Assembly: GCF_014171575.1 (NCBI RefSeq)
Contig: NZ_CP050453.1
Span: forward strand, 1,240,001 to 1,304,000
Length of the DNA stretch: 64,000 nucleotides
Direction: 5' to 3'
DNA from: Microbacterium sp. Se63.02b
GTDB taxonomy: Bacteria; Actinomycetota; Actinomycetes; Actinomycetales; Microbacteriaceae
Below, in pieces: positions 1 through 9,504 of the stretch. Numbering within the stretch: position 1 is the first letter of the stretch; every line of letters begins with the position of its first letter. A program made the translations under genes and the position numbers. Below the pieces are notes generated by a model. It did no database searches. It saw nothing but the letters and a program-made list of their open reading frames with translations, and was not told the origin of the DNA.

Positions 1-1737
1 CGGCGGCGCCGACAGCCGACACGGATGCTCCCGCCGCCGCGCCGGCCGTGTCCCCGGAACCGCCCGTCGAGGTCGTCTCCGGATCGGTGCTGCACGGACG
101 CGGCGTGAGTCCCGGCAGGGTCGCCGCCCCCGTCGTGCACCTCGCGCCCGCGGTCACCAAGCCCGACGCCGAGGTGGTCATCCCCCGGCTGAGCGCGATG
201 CTGAGGTGTCGGCGATCGAGTGGGCTGCCGTCGCCGTCGCCGATCAGCTGCGGACCCGCACCGCGCAGGCCACAGGCGAGACCAGGGCGATCCTCGATGC
301 CTCGCGGCTGCTGGCGTCGGATCCTGAGCTGGTGTCCGAGGCGACGGCGCTCGTCAGGGCACAGGGCAGCGCGGCCAGGGGCGGTGTGGGAGACGGCCGT
401 CGAACACGAGAGGGGCCTCGCCGCGTTGGGCGGTCGGATGGCGGAGCGCGTCGCCGACATCCGCGATGTGCGCGACCGGATCATCGCCGAGATCCTCCAG
501 GTCGACATGCCGGGTGTGCCGGAGCGGGAGGAGCCGTTCGTGCTCGTCGCGACCGACCTCGCCCCGGCCGACACGGCCTCCCTCGCGGGCGGCCGCTGCG
601 TCGCGCTGGTCACGGAGCAGGGCGGCCCGACCTCGCACACCGCGATCATCGCCCGGTCGTTGGGGCTTCCCGCCGTCGTCGGTGTGCCCGGCGCCGTCGG
701 CATCCCCGTCGGCGCCACGGTTCTGGTGGACGGCGGACGTGGGTCGGTCGAGATCGACCCCCGCCCGCGCGTGTCGCCGAGGCGGCGGCCGTGGCCTCGG
801 TCGTGGAGTTCGGGGGTATCGGGCGTCTCGCCGACGGACACCGCATCCCGCTCCTCGCGAACGTCGGCGGAGCCGTCGACGCCGAGAACGCCGCCGCAGC
901 GCACGCCGAGGGGTCGGTCTCTTCCGCACCGAGTTCTGCTTCCTCGACCGGACGGATGCGCCGTCTGTCGCGGAGCAGACCGCGGCATACCGGGGCGTGC
1001 TGGCGGCGTTCCCCGGGCGTCGGGTGGTCGTGCGCACTCTCGACGCGGGGAGCGACAAGCCGTTGCCCTTCGCGAACGCGGAGCAGGAAGAGAATCCGGC
1101 TCTGGGAGTGCGGGGCCTGCGCATCGCCCGTCGGAATCCCGCACTGCTGGACGATCAGCTGCACGCGCTCGCCGCGGCGGCCGATGCCGAGTCCGCCGAG
1201 ATCGAGGTCATGGCCCCGATGGTCGCCACGGTGGACGAGGCCGCCGCGTTCGCCGAGCGGTGTCGTGCCGCGGGGCTGGAGCGCGTCGGCATCATGATCG
1301 AGACTCCGGCCGCGGCGCTGCTCGCCGCCGAGCTGTTCCAGGTGGTCGACTTCGTGAGCCTCGGTACCAACGACCTGGCGCAGTACACCCTCGCGGCCGA
1401 TCGTCAGCTCGCCGATCTCGCCGATCTCAACGATCCGTGGCAGCCGGCGGTCCTCCGTCTGATCGGGGCCGTCGGAGAGGCAGGGCGGGCCGCGGGGAAG
1501 CCCGTCGGGGTGTGCGGGGAGGCCGGGGGCGACCCCGCGCTCGCCCCGGTGCTCGTCGGTCTCGGGGTCACGTCGCTGTCGATGACGTCGCGATCGCTGG
1601 GCCGCGTGGCGGCGGCATTGGACGCCGTGACCGAGGAGGAGTGCCGCCGCGCGGCGAAGGCGGCGCTCGGCGCTCCGACAGCCGCTGCGGCCCGAGCCGC
1701 AGTGCAGGGCGACGGGACAGGTGCCGCGTCGCGCTGA
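1..1737 (+). CDS. ptsI: PTS enzyme I (PEP-protein phosphotransferase), 5'-truncated by the window edge
   Basis: Cytoplasmic first step of the sugar phosphotransferase system: takes phosphate from PEP onto a histidine and passes it to HPr. The phosphohistidine motif GGPTSHTAIIAR is encoded at about 621-656, the PEP-barrel motif GLFRTEF near 916-936, and LGTNDLAQYTLAADR near 1360-1404; the C-terminal GVCGEAGGDP motif is also present. The frame is open at the left edge and begins with an Ala/Pro-rich stretch (bases 3-60) that looks like an interdomain linker, so the full protein is probably a fusion with HPr or a DhaM/IIA-type domain upstream (inference). The frame must be corrected at about 198, 380, 755-775 and 911, mostly in G or C runs; residues on either side align with the family, so these are probably sequence errors rather than real breaks. 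Confidence 0.85.
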
Positions 1738-1875
1738 TCGTGTATTCCGGGTACGGCATGAAGATCATCTCGGTCTGATACCAGAATATATCGCCCTCTG
1801 TTCCCGCAGCCGTCTCCCTCGATACGGTGTGCGCAGGGGACCCCGCACAGGGGTGCGAACACCAACGGAGGGGTC

Positions 1876-3178
1876 ATGGCATCCAGCAGGCGATCGCGCG
1901 AGAACACACGCGGTTCGGGGGTTGCGGCCGCGGTGATGGTGGTCGTGTTGATGGCGCTCCCCGCGTGCGCCGCGGAACCGAAGGCGGAGGCGAAGCCGAG
2001 CGCGACCCCCACCACCACGACCTCGCCGACGCCGGATCCCTACACAGGCCCGTTGACGTTCGCGGGTGACGACCTCGTCGCGTTCGCGCTGAGCCCGGAC
2101 GAAGTCGCCGGCCTGCTTCCCGGTGCCGCTCCGGCGGGCGCGGTGACCGATGAGCTGCTGCAGTACTCGGACGGCGGTGGACCGGACTTCGACCCGTCCG
2201 TCTGCGTGCTGCTCCTCAGCGAGATGTCGATGCGCAGCGTCGCAGCGCGCACCGTGCCGTGGAAGGATCCGGAGGATTCGAGCAACAGCGGGCGACAGCA
2301 GATCCTTCAGTTCGCCTCGGAGGAGCAGGCGTCGACGCGGATGGATCAGCTCACGTCGACGATCGACCACTGCGCACAGTTCGACGCCCAGGGTCCCGGC
2401 ACGTTCGAGACCGCGGTGGCACCGGAACTCGAGGGCGTGCGCGCCTTCGCCGGCACCCTCACGCTCGACAGCTCCGGGAGCCGGTGGCGCGTGCACCACG
2501 GGTTCGCGTCCGTCGGCAACGTGCTCGTGGAGCTGTGGCAGCCCGCGCTCGACGGCTCGGAGTTCGATGCGGAGCGCGCCGCTCTGCTGCTGCGCGACCG
2601 CGCGGTCGAGGCGAAGGCGGCGCTGATCACCGACCTGACCGACAACCCGCCGGCGACGGAGACGCCGACGCCGACCGATCCCGCCGCGCCATGGAGCGAG
2701 TGGCAGCTGTCGGGCGCCGGCGTGGGGCCGCTCATCTTCGGCGCCGACCGGGAGTCGGCGCTCGCGGCCGTTCCCGGTGCGACCGTGGAGGAGGTCGAGT
2801 GGACCGACTCCTTCGCGCGGCTCTGGAGCGGCGACGGCGACGAATCGCTCGTGCTGCACTTCACGGACGACGGGGCGACGCTGATCGGGGTGACTGCCGG
2901 TATCGCGAACATGGAGGGCGATGTCGAGCCGGATGGTGCGGCACTCCCGCTGCGGGCGCCGTGCGCATCGGCGCGTCTCTCTCCGACGCTGCCGCGGCCT
3001 TCCCCGGGGCACGTTCATCCGCGTCGTCTCGTCCGGCGAGTACTTCTACCAGTGGGCGTCGCGGGACGGCGGAGTGATCCGATTCCGTGCCGACCGGGAC
3101 TACGCGGACGCATCGGCTGTCATCACGGGAGTGACGGCCGAGGATGCGACGTTCGCACCGCCGCTCGGCGTGGGGTGA
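1876..3178 (+). CDS. putative lipoprotein with a Thr/Pro-rich tether, function unknown
   Basis: Unrecognised exported protein of about 430 residues. Signs of a lipoprotein: charged N-terminus (MASSRRSR), a hydrophobic core, then the lipobox LPAC at about residues 29-32, followed by a low-complexity Thr/Pro/Lys stretch that would hold the folded part away from the membrane. Two globular parts are joined by a second Thr/Pro linker near residues 255-270 (about base 2650-2690). A GGAGG ribosome site sits just before the ATG. The frame shifts near 2940 and again near 3005; read through, it ends in RDYADASAVITGVT... and stops at 3178. No catalytic motif was seen. It stands alone between ptsI and the phenylacetate genes, so context gives no function. 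Lipoprotein localisation is fairly certain, function is not. Confidence 0.65.
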
Positions 3179-3216
3179 GCAACGCGGCGCTGAGCCGACC
3201 GCCGCGCTGCTGTATT

Positions 3217-3238
3217 CCTGACCGATCGGTCGGTTAGT
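3217..3238. promoter_or_regulatory. PaaR-like TetR operator upstream of paaI
   Basis: The sequence CCTGACCGATCGGTCGGTTA, continuing with GT, fits 22-bp operator spacing: ACT-N-ACCG-NN-CG-NN-CGGT-N-AGT, with only the first A replaced by C. That pattern is what I recall being reported for the TetR-type phenylacetate regulator PaaR of Corynebacterium glutamicum. It lies 55 bases before the paaI start and a half-conserved second copy lies at 10757-10778 before the thiolase gene, so both paa transcription units could share one repressor. Confidence 0.6.
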
Positions 3239-3292
3239 ATGGCCGGGCGGGACGTCGGCGTCTCGTAGCGGAGCGCCACGAGGAGGTCGGCG

Positions 3293-3721
3293 ATGACGGA
3301 CATCACGAGCGAAGCATCGGGAAACGGTCGGGGGAGCCGATCCATGATGGAGCGCGATCGTGCAGCGGCGATGCTGGGTCTCGTCGTCGAGCGTGATGAG
3401 CCCGGGCACGCGGTGGTGTCGATGCGGGTCAGGGAAGACATGACCAACGGCTTCCACATCACCCACGGCGGCCTCGTGTTCGCGCTCGCAGACACAGCCT
3501 TCGCGATCGCCTGCAACGAAGACGATCGCGTCACGGTGGCGGCGGGAGCCGACATCTCGTTCCTGAAGTCGACCGTCGCCGGCCAGACGCTGACGGCCAC
3601 GGCGATCCGCCGTTCGCGCACCGGTCGCTCCGGTATCTACGACGTCACGGTGGTCGACGAACTCGGCGATCCCGTCGCCGAGTTCCGTGGACGCTCGCGC
3701 ACCACCAGTCGTGTCCTCTGA
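3293..3721 (+). CDS. paaI: hydroxyphenylacetyl-CoA thioesterase PaaI (hotdog fold)
   Basis: Small cytoplasmic acyl-CoA thioesterase of 142 residues, the usual size of PaaI. In the phenylacetate pathway PaaI releases CoA from dead-end or trapped intermediates. The hotdog core is clear: TNGFHITHGGLVFALADTAF carries the conserved HGG and the acidic catalytic Asp in the helix, followed by the strand-rich half AGADISFLKSTVAGQTL. It is the first gene of the forward paaI-paaK unit, 27 bases before paaK, and lies just after a PaaR-like operator. The ATG at 3293 is preceded by GAGGTCGGCG; an inner ATG at 3344 is possible but would remove an N-terminal helix that the family usually has. The reading frame is intact. 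Confidence 0.88.
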   Translation: MTDITSEASGNGRGSRSMMERDRAAAMLGLVVERDEPGHAVVSMRVREDMTNGFHITHGGLVFALADTAFAIACNEDDRVTVAAGADISFLKSTVAGQTLTATAIRRSRTGRSGIYDVTVVDELGDPVAEFRGRSRTTSRVL

Positions 3722-3748
3722 CCGCCCACCGATCTGACGGAGCATCAC

Positions 3749-5074
3749 GTGTCGACGACGACCGCATCCTCTTCCGCCATCCGCCCGCCCTCCCCGGACG
3801 ACCTGGACCCCGAGGAACGCATGAGCCGCGAGGAGATCGCCGCGCTCCAGCTCGAACGACTCCAGTGGACGGTGCGCCACGCGTATGCGGACGTGCCGCT
3901 GTACACCGCGAAGTTCGACGAGGCCGGCGTGCACCCCGAAGACATCCGCAGCCTCGAGGACGTACGGCGGCTCCCGTTCACGACCAAGGAGGATCTGCGG
4001 TCGACATATCCGTTCGGCATGTTCGCGGTGCCGATGGACGAGGTCGCGCGCATCCATGCGTCGAGCGGAACCACCGGGCGTCCGACCGTCGTCGGATACA
4101 CCAAGGGCGACCTCGACCGGTGGGGCTCGCTCGTCGCGCGTTCGCTGCGAGCCAGCGGCATCCGACGTGGGATGAAGGTGCACAACGCCTACGGCTACGG
4201 ACTGTTCACCGGCGGGCTCGGAGCCCATGCGGGGATCGAAGCCCTCGGCGCCACCGTGATCCCCATGTCGGGCGGGCAGACCGCGAGGCAGGTGCAGCTC
4301 ATCCGCGACTTCGCGCCGGAGGCGATCCTGTGCACCCCGAGCTATCTGCTCACGATCGCGGATGCGATGGCCGCACAGGGGATCGATCCGCGCTCCACCT
4401 CGCTGAAGGTGGCCGTGCTCGGCGCCGAGCCCTGGTCGAACGAGATGCGGTACGAGCTCGAGAAGCGCCTCGGCATCGATGCTCTCGACATCTACGGCCT
4501 CAGCGAGGTGATGGGACCCGGAGTGGGCAACGAATGCCTCGAGACCAAGGACGGTCCGCATCTGTGGGAAGACCACTTCCTCCCGGAGGTCATCGACTCG
4601 GAGACCCGAGCGGCGCTGCCGGACGGCGAACTCGGGGAGCTCGTGTTCACGTCGCTCACCAAAGAGGCGTTCCCCGTCATCCGCTACCGCACCCGCGACC
4701 TCACCCGCCTTCTGCCCGGCACCGCGCGGCCGGGGATGCGGCGCATGGAGAAGATCACCGGCCGCAACGACGACATGATCATCCTGCGTGGCGTGAATCT
4801 CTTCCCGACCCAGATCGAAGAGCTCGTCCTCGGCATCGAGCAGCTGACCCCGCACTTCGTCCTCGAACTGTCCAAGGACGGGCGGATGGACGCGATGACC
4901 GTGCGCATCGAGCGTCATCCCGACCTGTCGGTCGAGACCTGTGCGAGTGCCGCCGAGGTGCTGGCGCAGCGGATCAAGGTGTTCATCGGGACCACGGTCG
5001 CCGTCCGTCTGGAAGAACCCGGCGCACTCCCGCGCAGCGAGGGGAAGTACCAGCGCGTCTACGATCTGCGGTGA
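3749..5074 (+). CDS. paaK: phenylacetate-CoA ligase PaaK
   Basis: Activates phenylacetate to phenylacetyl-CoA with ATP and CoA, the entry step of aerobic phenylacetate breakdown. Length is 441 residues, typical of PaaK. Visible motifs: the AMP-binding P-loop ASSGTTGRPTVVGYT (about residues 104-118), YGLSEVMGPGVGNEC in the middle, the RTRDLT hinge and GRNDDMIILRGVNLFPTQIE in the AMP-binding C-terminal domain. A GTG start at 3749 is chosen because it follows the family's N-terminus and sits behind a GGAG; the alternative ATG at 3821 would cut conserved sequence. The gene follows paaI closely and is probably cotranscribed with it. The frame is intact, unlike several neighbours. Confidence 0.92.
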   Translation: MSTTTASSSAIRPPSPDDLDPEERMSREEIAALQLERLQWTVRHAYADVPLYTAKFDEAGVHPEDIRSLEDVRRLPFTTKEDLRSTYPFGMFAVPMDEVARIHASSGTTGRPTVVGYTKGDLDRWGSLVARSLRASGIRRGMKVHNAYGYGLFTGGLGAHAGIEALGATVIPMSGGQTARQVQLIRDFAPEAILCTPSYLLTIADAMAAQGIDPRSTSLKVAVLGAEPWSNEMRYELEKRLGIDALDIYGLSEVMGPGVGNECLETKDGPHLWEDHFLPEVIDSETRAALPDGELGELVFTSLTKEAFPVIRYRTRDLTRLLPGTARPGMRRMEKITGRNDDMIILRGVNLFPTQIEELVLGIEQLTPHFVLELSKDGRMDAMTVRIERHPDLSVETCASAAEVLAQRIKVFIGTTVAVRLEEPGALPRSEGKYQRVYDLR

Positions 5075-5150
5075 TCGCGGGCGGAGACCCCGGAGGTCTC
5101 ACGGCCGTGGTTCCCTGGGCCGGCATGATCGCGTGCGAGACTGGGTGGTG

Positions 5151-5776
5151 ATGACGCAGACGACGCGACGAGGCCGCCCGGGGTATGACCAGCAGGGCAT
5201 CCTCGCCGTCGCCGTCGCCGCGTTCAACGAGCACGGGTACGACGCCACGTCGATCGGGATGCTGGCCGAGCGGCTCGGGCTCTCAAATCGGCCATCTATC
5301 ATCACTTCGGCTCGAAGGACGAGATGCTCGACCTCGCCCTCGATGCCGCACTGAGCGGACTCGAGGCCGTGGTGGAGGATCCGCTTCCGGACGCGGACTC
5401 CGCGCCGGGGACCGACGCCGTGATGCGCCTGGAGCACGTGCTGCGTGGTGCGGTCCACGTGCTGGTCGACCAGCTCCCGGCGGTGACCCTGCTCCTGCGC
5501 GTTCGCGGCAACACCGATGTGGAGCGCCGCGCGCTCACCCGACGCCGCGCGTTCGACCGCAGGATCACCGCGCTGGTGACCGAGGCCCAGGCCGAGGGCT
5601 CGCTGCGCGCCGACATCGATGCCAGCGTCGTCGCACGTCTGTCTTTCGGCATGATCAACTCGATCGTCGAGTGGTATCGCCCCGGCGGTCGCGAGGGTGC
5701 CGATCGTCTCGCAGACGACGTCGTCGCGATCGCGCTGGACGGCCTGCGTCGTCGCGAGGACGCCTCGACGGACTGA
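5151..5776 (+). CDS. TetR-family regulator, candidate phenylacetate repressor PaaR
   Basis: DNA-binding repressor of about 208 residues. The N-terminal helix-turn-helix reads DATSIGMLAERLGLS then KSAIYHHFGSKDEMLD, the classic TetR recognition helix, followed by an alpha-helical ligand domain. One G is missing near 5284 (CTCTC-AAATCGG where CTCTCGAAATCGG is expected), which splits the helix-turn-helix in the raw frame; correcting it restores the protein to the stop at 5776. It lies just after paaK in the same direction and ends 21 bases from the convergent paaZ. The placement inside the paa cluster plus two PaaR-like boxes nearby make it the likely PaaR, with phenylacetyl-CoA as effector in the known systems; this assignment is inference. 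Confidence 0.8.
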
Positions 5777-5797
5777 CCGACGCCCTCGTCGACGCGT

Positions 5798-7876
5798 CTA
5801 TGCCGCCGACTGCTCCTTCGCGACCAGCGTCAGCACGTCGTAGGTGGCCACGATCTCATCCCTCTGGTTCTTCAGCACCGCGTCCCAGCGCACCTCGCCG
5901 TACTCGTCGGTCTCGCGCGGGGTGATCTGCTTCGCGGTGAGCTCGACGCGGATCTCGTCTCCGGGGACACGGGCGTCACGAATCGCAGGTTCTCCAGGCC
6001 GGAGTTCGCGAGCACGGGGCCGGGCGCCGGGTCGACGAAGAGGCCGGCCGCCCACGACACGAGCAGGTATCCGTGCGCGACACGGCCGGGGAAGAACGGG
6101 TTGGCGGCCGCCGAGGCCTCGTCCATGTGGGCGTAGAAGGTATCGCCCGTGAACGCCGCGAACGTCTCGATGTCTTCGAGCGCGACCGTGCGCGAACCGC
6201 TCGCGACCTGATCGCCGATGTGCAGCTCGGCCAGCGACTTGCGGAACGGATGCACGCCGTCGGTCTCCGCGAACGGACGCGCCTCTGCGCCCTGATGCCA
6301 CACGCCGGTCAGAGCCGTCATCATCGCGGGAGAGCCCTGGACGGCGGTGCGCTGCATGTGGTGCAGCACCGCACGGATCCTCCGAGCTCCTCGCCTCCAC
6401 CCGCGCGACCCGGCCCCCGTGCACGAGGTTCGGGAGGGGAGAGCCGTGGCCCGTCGAGCTTCGCGCGTCGTCGCGGTCGAGGAAGAGCACACGCCCGTTG
6501 TACGCAGCCATCCCGGTGGTGAGCGCGACGGCGACCTCGGGGTCGTGCGTCGCCACGCTCGTGACCAGCGATCCACCGCCGCGAGCCACCAGGGCGCTCG
6601 CCTCATCGAGCGTGCGATAGCCGACGATGCTCGAGACCGGACCGAACGCCTCGATCTCGTTGACGGCCGGGCTCTCGGGGTCGGCGAAGCGCAGCAGCAT
6701 CGGTGAGAGGAACGCGCCGTCGGGTGCGGGACCTTCGCCGCCGTCACGGTGGCGCACTTCGGGCGCCTCGGTCGACCCGATCACGAGTTCGCCGCCGCCG
6801 TCCTGCAGTCGCGCGACCTGGCGCAGCACCTCGTCGCGCTGCGCGGTCGAGGCCAGCGGTCCCATGGTCACGCCCTCCGCCCTCGGGTCGCCGAGCACGA
6901 CACGCTCCGAGAGGCGTGCCTGTACCGCGGCGATCACGTCGTCGACCACGGAAGTCGGCACGATCGCGCGTCGGATCGCCGTGCACTTCTGCCCGGCCTT
7001 GGATGTCATCTCGGCGACGAGCTGCTTCACATAGGCGTCGAACTCCGGTGTGCCGGCGATCGCGTCGGTTCCCAGGATCGACGCGTTGATGGAGTCGGTC
7101 TCGCTCGTGAAGCGCACGCCGCCGGTCTGCACGGCGTCATGCGACCGCAGGCGCTCCGCCGTCGACGCCGAGCCCGTGAAAGCCACCAGGTCGCCCAGCT
7201 GCAGTTCCTCGAAGAGCCCGGGGACGCTGCCGGACACGAGCTGCAGCGAGCCGTCGGGCAGCAGTCCTGACTCGACCATGATGCGCACCATCGCCTCGGC
7301 GAGGTACCCGGTCGGGGTCGCGGGCTTCACGACGGTGGGCACGCCGGCGAGGAACGCGGGGGCGAACTTCTCCAGCGAGCCCCACACGGGGAAGTTGAAG
7401 GCGTTGATCTGCACCGCGGCACCGGGCAGGCGCGTGTAGATGTGGCGGCCGAGGAACGACCCGTCCCTGGAGAGGTTCTCGACGGCGCCGTCGACGTACA
7501 CCTTCGCGTTCGGCAGCTCGCGTCGACCCTTGCTCGAGTATGCGAACAGGACGCCGGTGCCGCCGTCGATGTCGACCCAGGAGTCCTGCGTCGTGGCGCC
7601 CGTGCGGCTCGACATGTCGTAGAGCTCCGCCTTGCGCTCCGTGAGGGCCAGAGCAAGCTGCTTCAACCGCACGGCGCGCTGATGGAAGGTGAGCTCGCCG
7701 AGCGAGGCCTGTCCGGCCTGCCGCGCGTGGGCGAGAACCGCGCCGAGGTCGATGCCCTCGGTCGACACGCGTGCGACCACCTCGCCGGTCGACGCGTCGC
7801 GCACCTCGGTCACGTCGGCATCGGCGTCGGGCCTCCACCACGCGTCCTGCACGTAGCTGGGCAGGATCTCGGTCAT
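5798..7876 (-). CDS. paaZ: bifunctional ring-opening protein PaaZ (aldehyde dehydrogenase plus MaoC hydratase)
   Basis: In the phenylacetate pathway PaaZ hydrolyses oxepin-CoA to the ring-opened aldehyde (MaoC-like domain) and oxidises that aldehyde with NADP (aldehyde dehydrogenase domain). Both halves are visible: residues 1 to about 500 are aldehyde dehydrogenase, with FTSETDSINASILG and the cysteine motif GQKCTAIRRAIVP; residues about 540-690 are a MaoC hydratase with TFAAFTGDTFYAHMDEASA. The interdomain motif LVHGG...MQRTAVQGSP is typical of PaaZ. Frame corrections are needed near 6390 (two close indels) and near 5970 (a lost G in a GGG run). The gene starts 11 bases after the end of the upstream dehydrogenase gene and is the last of the reverse paa unit. 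Confidence 0.88.
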   Translation of the reverse strand: MTEILPSYVQDAWWRPDADADVTEVRDASTGEVVARVSTEGIDLGAVLAHARQAGQASLGELTFHQRAVRLKQLALALTERKAELYDMSSRTGATTQDSWVDIDGGTGVLFAYSSKGRRELPNAKVYVDGAVENLSRDGSFLGRHIYTRLPGAAVQINAFNFPVWGSLEKFAPAFLAGVPTVVKPATPTGYLAEAMVRIMVESGLLPDGSLQLVSGSVPGLFEELQLGDLVAFTGSASTAERLRSHDAVQTGGVRFTSETDSINASILGTDAIAGTPEFDAYVKQLVAEMTSKAGQKCTAIRRAIVPTSVVDDVIAAVQARLSERVVLGDPRAEGVTMGPLASTAQRDEVLRQVARLQDGGGELVIGSTEAPEVRHRDGGEGPAPDGAFLSPMLLRFADPESPAVNEIEAFGPVSSIVGYRTLDEASALVARGGGSLVTSVATHDPEVAVALTTGMAAYNGRVLFLDRDDARSSTGHGSPLPNLVHGGRVARVEARSSEDPCGAAPHAAHRRPGLSRDDDGSDRRVASGRRGASVRGDRRRASVPQVAGRAAHRRSGRERFAHGRARRHRDVRGVHGRYLLRPHGRGLGGRQPVLPRPCRARIPARVVGGRPLRRPGARPRARELRPGEPAIRDARVPGDEIRVELTAKQITPRETDEYGEVRWDAVLKNQRDEIVATYDVLTLVAKEQSAA

Positions 7877-7886
7877 GTGTTTCCCT

Positions 7887-8754
7887 TCATGAGGCGTCCC
7901 ATTCGTAGAAGCCGCGGCCCGTCTTCCGCCCGAGGTGGCCCTCGGCGACGAGACGACGCAGCAGGGCCGGGGGTCGAAGCGCTCGCCGAGGTGCGCTGCG
8001 AGGTACTCGGCGATGCCGAGGCGCACATCGAGCCCCACGATGTCTGTGAGGCGGAGCGGCCCCACCGGGTGCTTGTAGCCCAGCGTCATGGCGGTGTCGA
8101 TGTCTTCGGCCGAGGCGATGCCCTCCTCGAGCATGCGGATCGCCTCGAGGCCGAGCGCGACCCCGAGCCGCGACGACGCGAAGCCGGGAGCATCCGCCAC
8201 CACGATGGGCGTCTTGCCGAGCGCCTGCACCCACCCGCGCACCGACTCGACGACCGGGGAGCGGTCGCCGCCCCGCGCACGATCTCGACGAGGGTGGACG
8301 CCGGCACGGGGTTGAAGAAGTGCATCCCCACGAAGCGCGACGGCCGCTCCAGCACCGCGGCGAGCTCATCGATCGAGATGGACGAGGTGTTCGAGGCGAG
8401 AACCGCGTCCGGTCCGAGCTGCGCCTCGACGCGGGTGAGCGCCTCGGTCTTGAGCGCGATGTCCTCGGGGACCGCCTCGACCACGAGATCGCATCGTGCG
8501 AGCAGCGCCATATCCGTGCCGGTGTCGAAGCGGGCGAGGTAGGCGTCGATCGGCTCGCCCGCCGTGCCGCGGAGGATAGAGGCGTCGAGGGACTCCCGTA
8601 CCCGCGCGGCGGCGGTATCGGCGGAATCCGCGTCGCGCTCGACGACGCTGACGCGGGATCCTGCCAACAGGAACGCATGGGCGATGCCGGTTCCCATGCG
8701 CCCGCCGCCGAGTACCCCGACGCGTGCGGGGCCGGGGGGACTGCTCGCGGTCAT
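7887..8754 (-). CDS. paaH: 3-hydroxyacyl-CoA dehydrogenase (3-hydroxyadipyl-CoA step)
   Basis: NAD-dependent oxidation of 3-hydroxyadipyl-CoA to 3-oxoadipyl-CoA. The Rossmann motif GVLGGGRMGTGIAHAFLLAG is at the N-terminus; SNTSSISIDELAAVLERPSR and GMHFFNPVPA carry the substrate and catalytic His region; the C-terminal half has DAPGFASSRLGVALGLEAIR and ends HLGRKTGRGFYEWDAS. Length is about 289 residues, normal for a single-domain enzyme. Two breaks (near 8275 in a GGGG run and near 7970 in a CCCCC run) are corrected to read through. The start overlaps the stop of the upstream hydratase gene by ATGA, so the two are translationally coupled. Identification as the paa-pathway enzyme rests on its neighbours. 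Confidence 0.85.
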
Positions 8755-9504
8755 CGGTCTCTCCGCTCCAGGAAATCGGTCATCCGCCGGAACTTCTCCG
8801 GGCTCTCGAAGAGCACGGCCTGTGCCTCGAGGTCGGCGGCGGTGGTGGTCGCGCGGGGCGCGGAAGACGCTCTTGGTGGCGATGGTCGCGGCGGGATCGT
8901 TGCGGGCGATCCGGGCGGCGATGGCCTCGGCCGCGGCGAGGAGGTCGCCGCTGTCGTGGATCGCCGAGACGAGGCCGATGCGCAGGGCCTCCTCGGCCCG
9001 CACCGTGCGTCCGGTGAGGAGCAGCTCGATCGCCCTGGCATCGCCGACGATCTCCTTCAGACGCCAGCTCGCACCGGCGGCGGCGATGATCCCGAGGCCC
9101 GTCTCCGGGTTGCCGATCGCGAGCGTGGGTGTCGCGATGCGGATGTCTGCGGCGTAGGCGAGTTCGGCGCCGCCGCCGAGCGCATAGCCGTCGACCGCGG
9201 CGATCACGGGCATCGGCAGCTCGGAGAGTCGCACGAAGGCGTTCGTGTTGATGCCGCGCAGCGCATCGGGCGCTCGTCGTTCGCGGAGTTCGGCGATGTC
9301 GGCCCCGGCGGCGAACACCCCGTCCGCACCGGCGAGGACCAGCGTCTTCGGGGCTTCCTCGAGTTCGGCGCAGAGGATGTGGAGCGCGTCGATGGTCGCC
9401 TGATCGATCGCGTTGCGTCTGTGCGGGCGGTTGAGCGTGGCGATCACATGGTGAGTGTGCCGCTCGACGAGCAGGGGAGCATCGGCATCCGGTTGCGTGT
9501 GCAT
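8751..9504 (-). CDS. paaF: enoyl-CoA hydratase (crotonase family, PaaF-like)
   Basis: Cytoplasmic crotonase-fold enzyme expected to hydrate 2,3-dehydroadipyl-CoA. The oxyanion-hole stretch AAGADIAELR and both catalytic glutamates are present, in GYALGGGAELAYAADIR and in GNPETGLG, so it should be an active hydratase rather than an isomerase. The last 60 residues need one frame correction near 8850; the corrected end FESPEKFRRMTDFLERR is typical of the family. It overlaps the thiolase stop by one base (TGATG) and overlaps the next gene by ATGA. The isomerase PaaG and the epoxidase subunits PaaABCDE are not in the window; they could be elsewhere or this single crotonase could serve more than one step. 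Confidence 0.82.

Noticed and set aside
1..1737. Reading the broken enzyme I frame as several small genes or a pseudogene
   Set aside because: All catalytic motifs remain in order and the breaks are single bases, mostly in G/C runs, as in many unrelated genes here.
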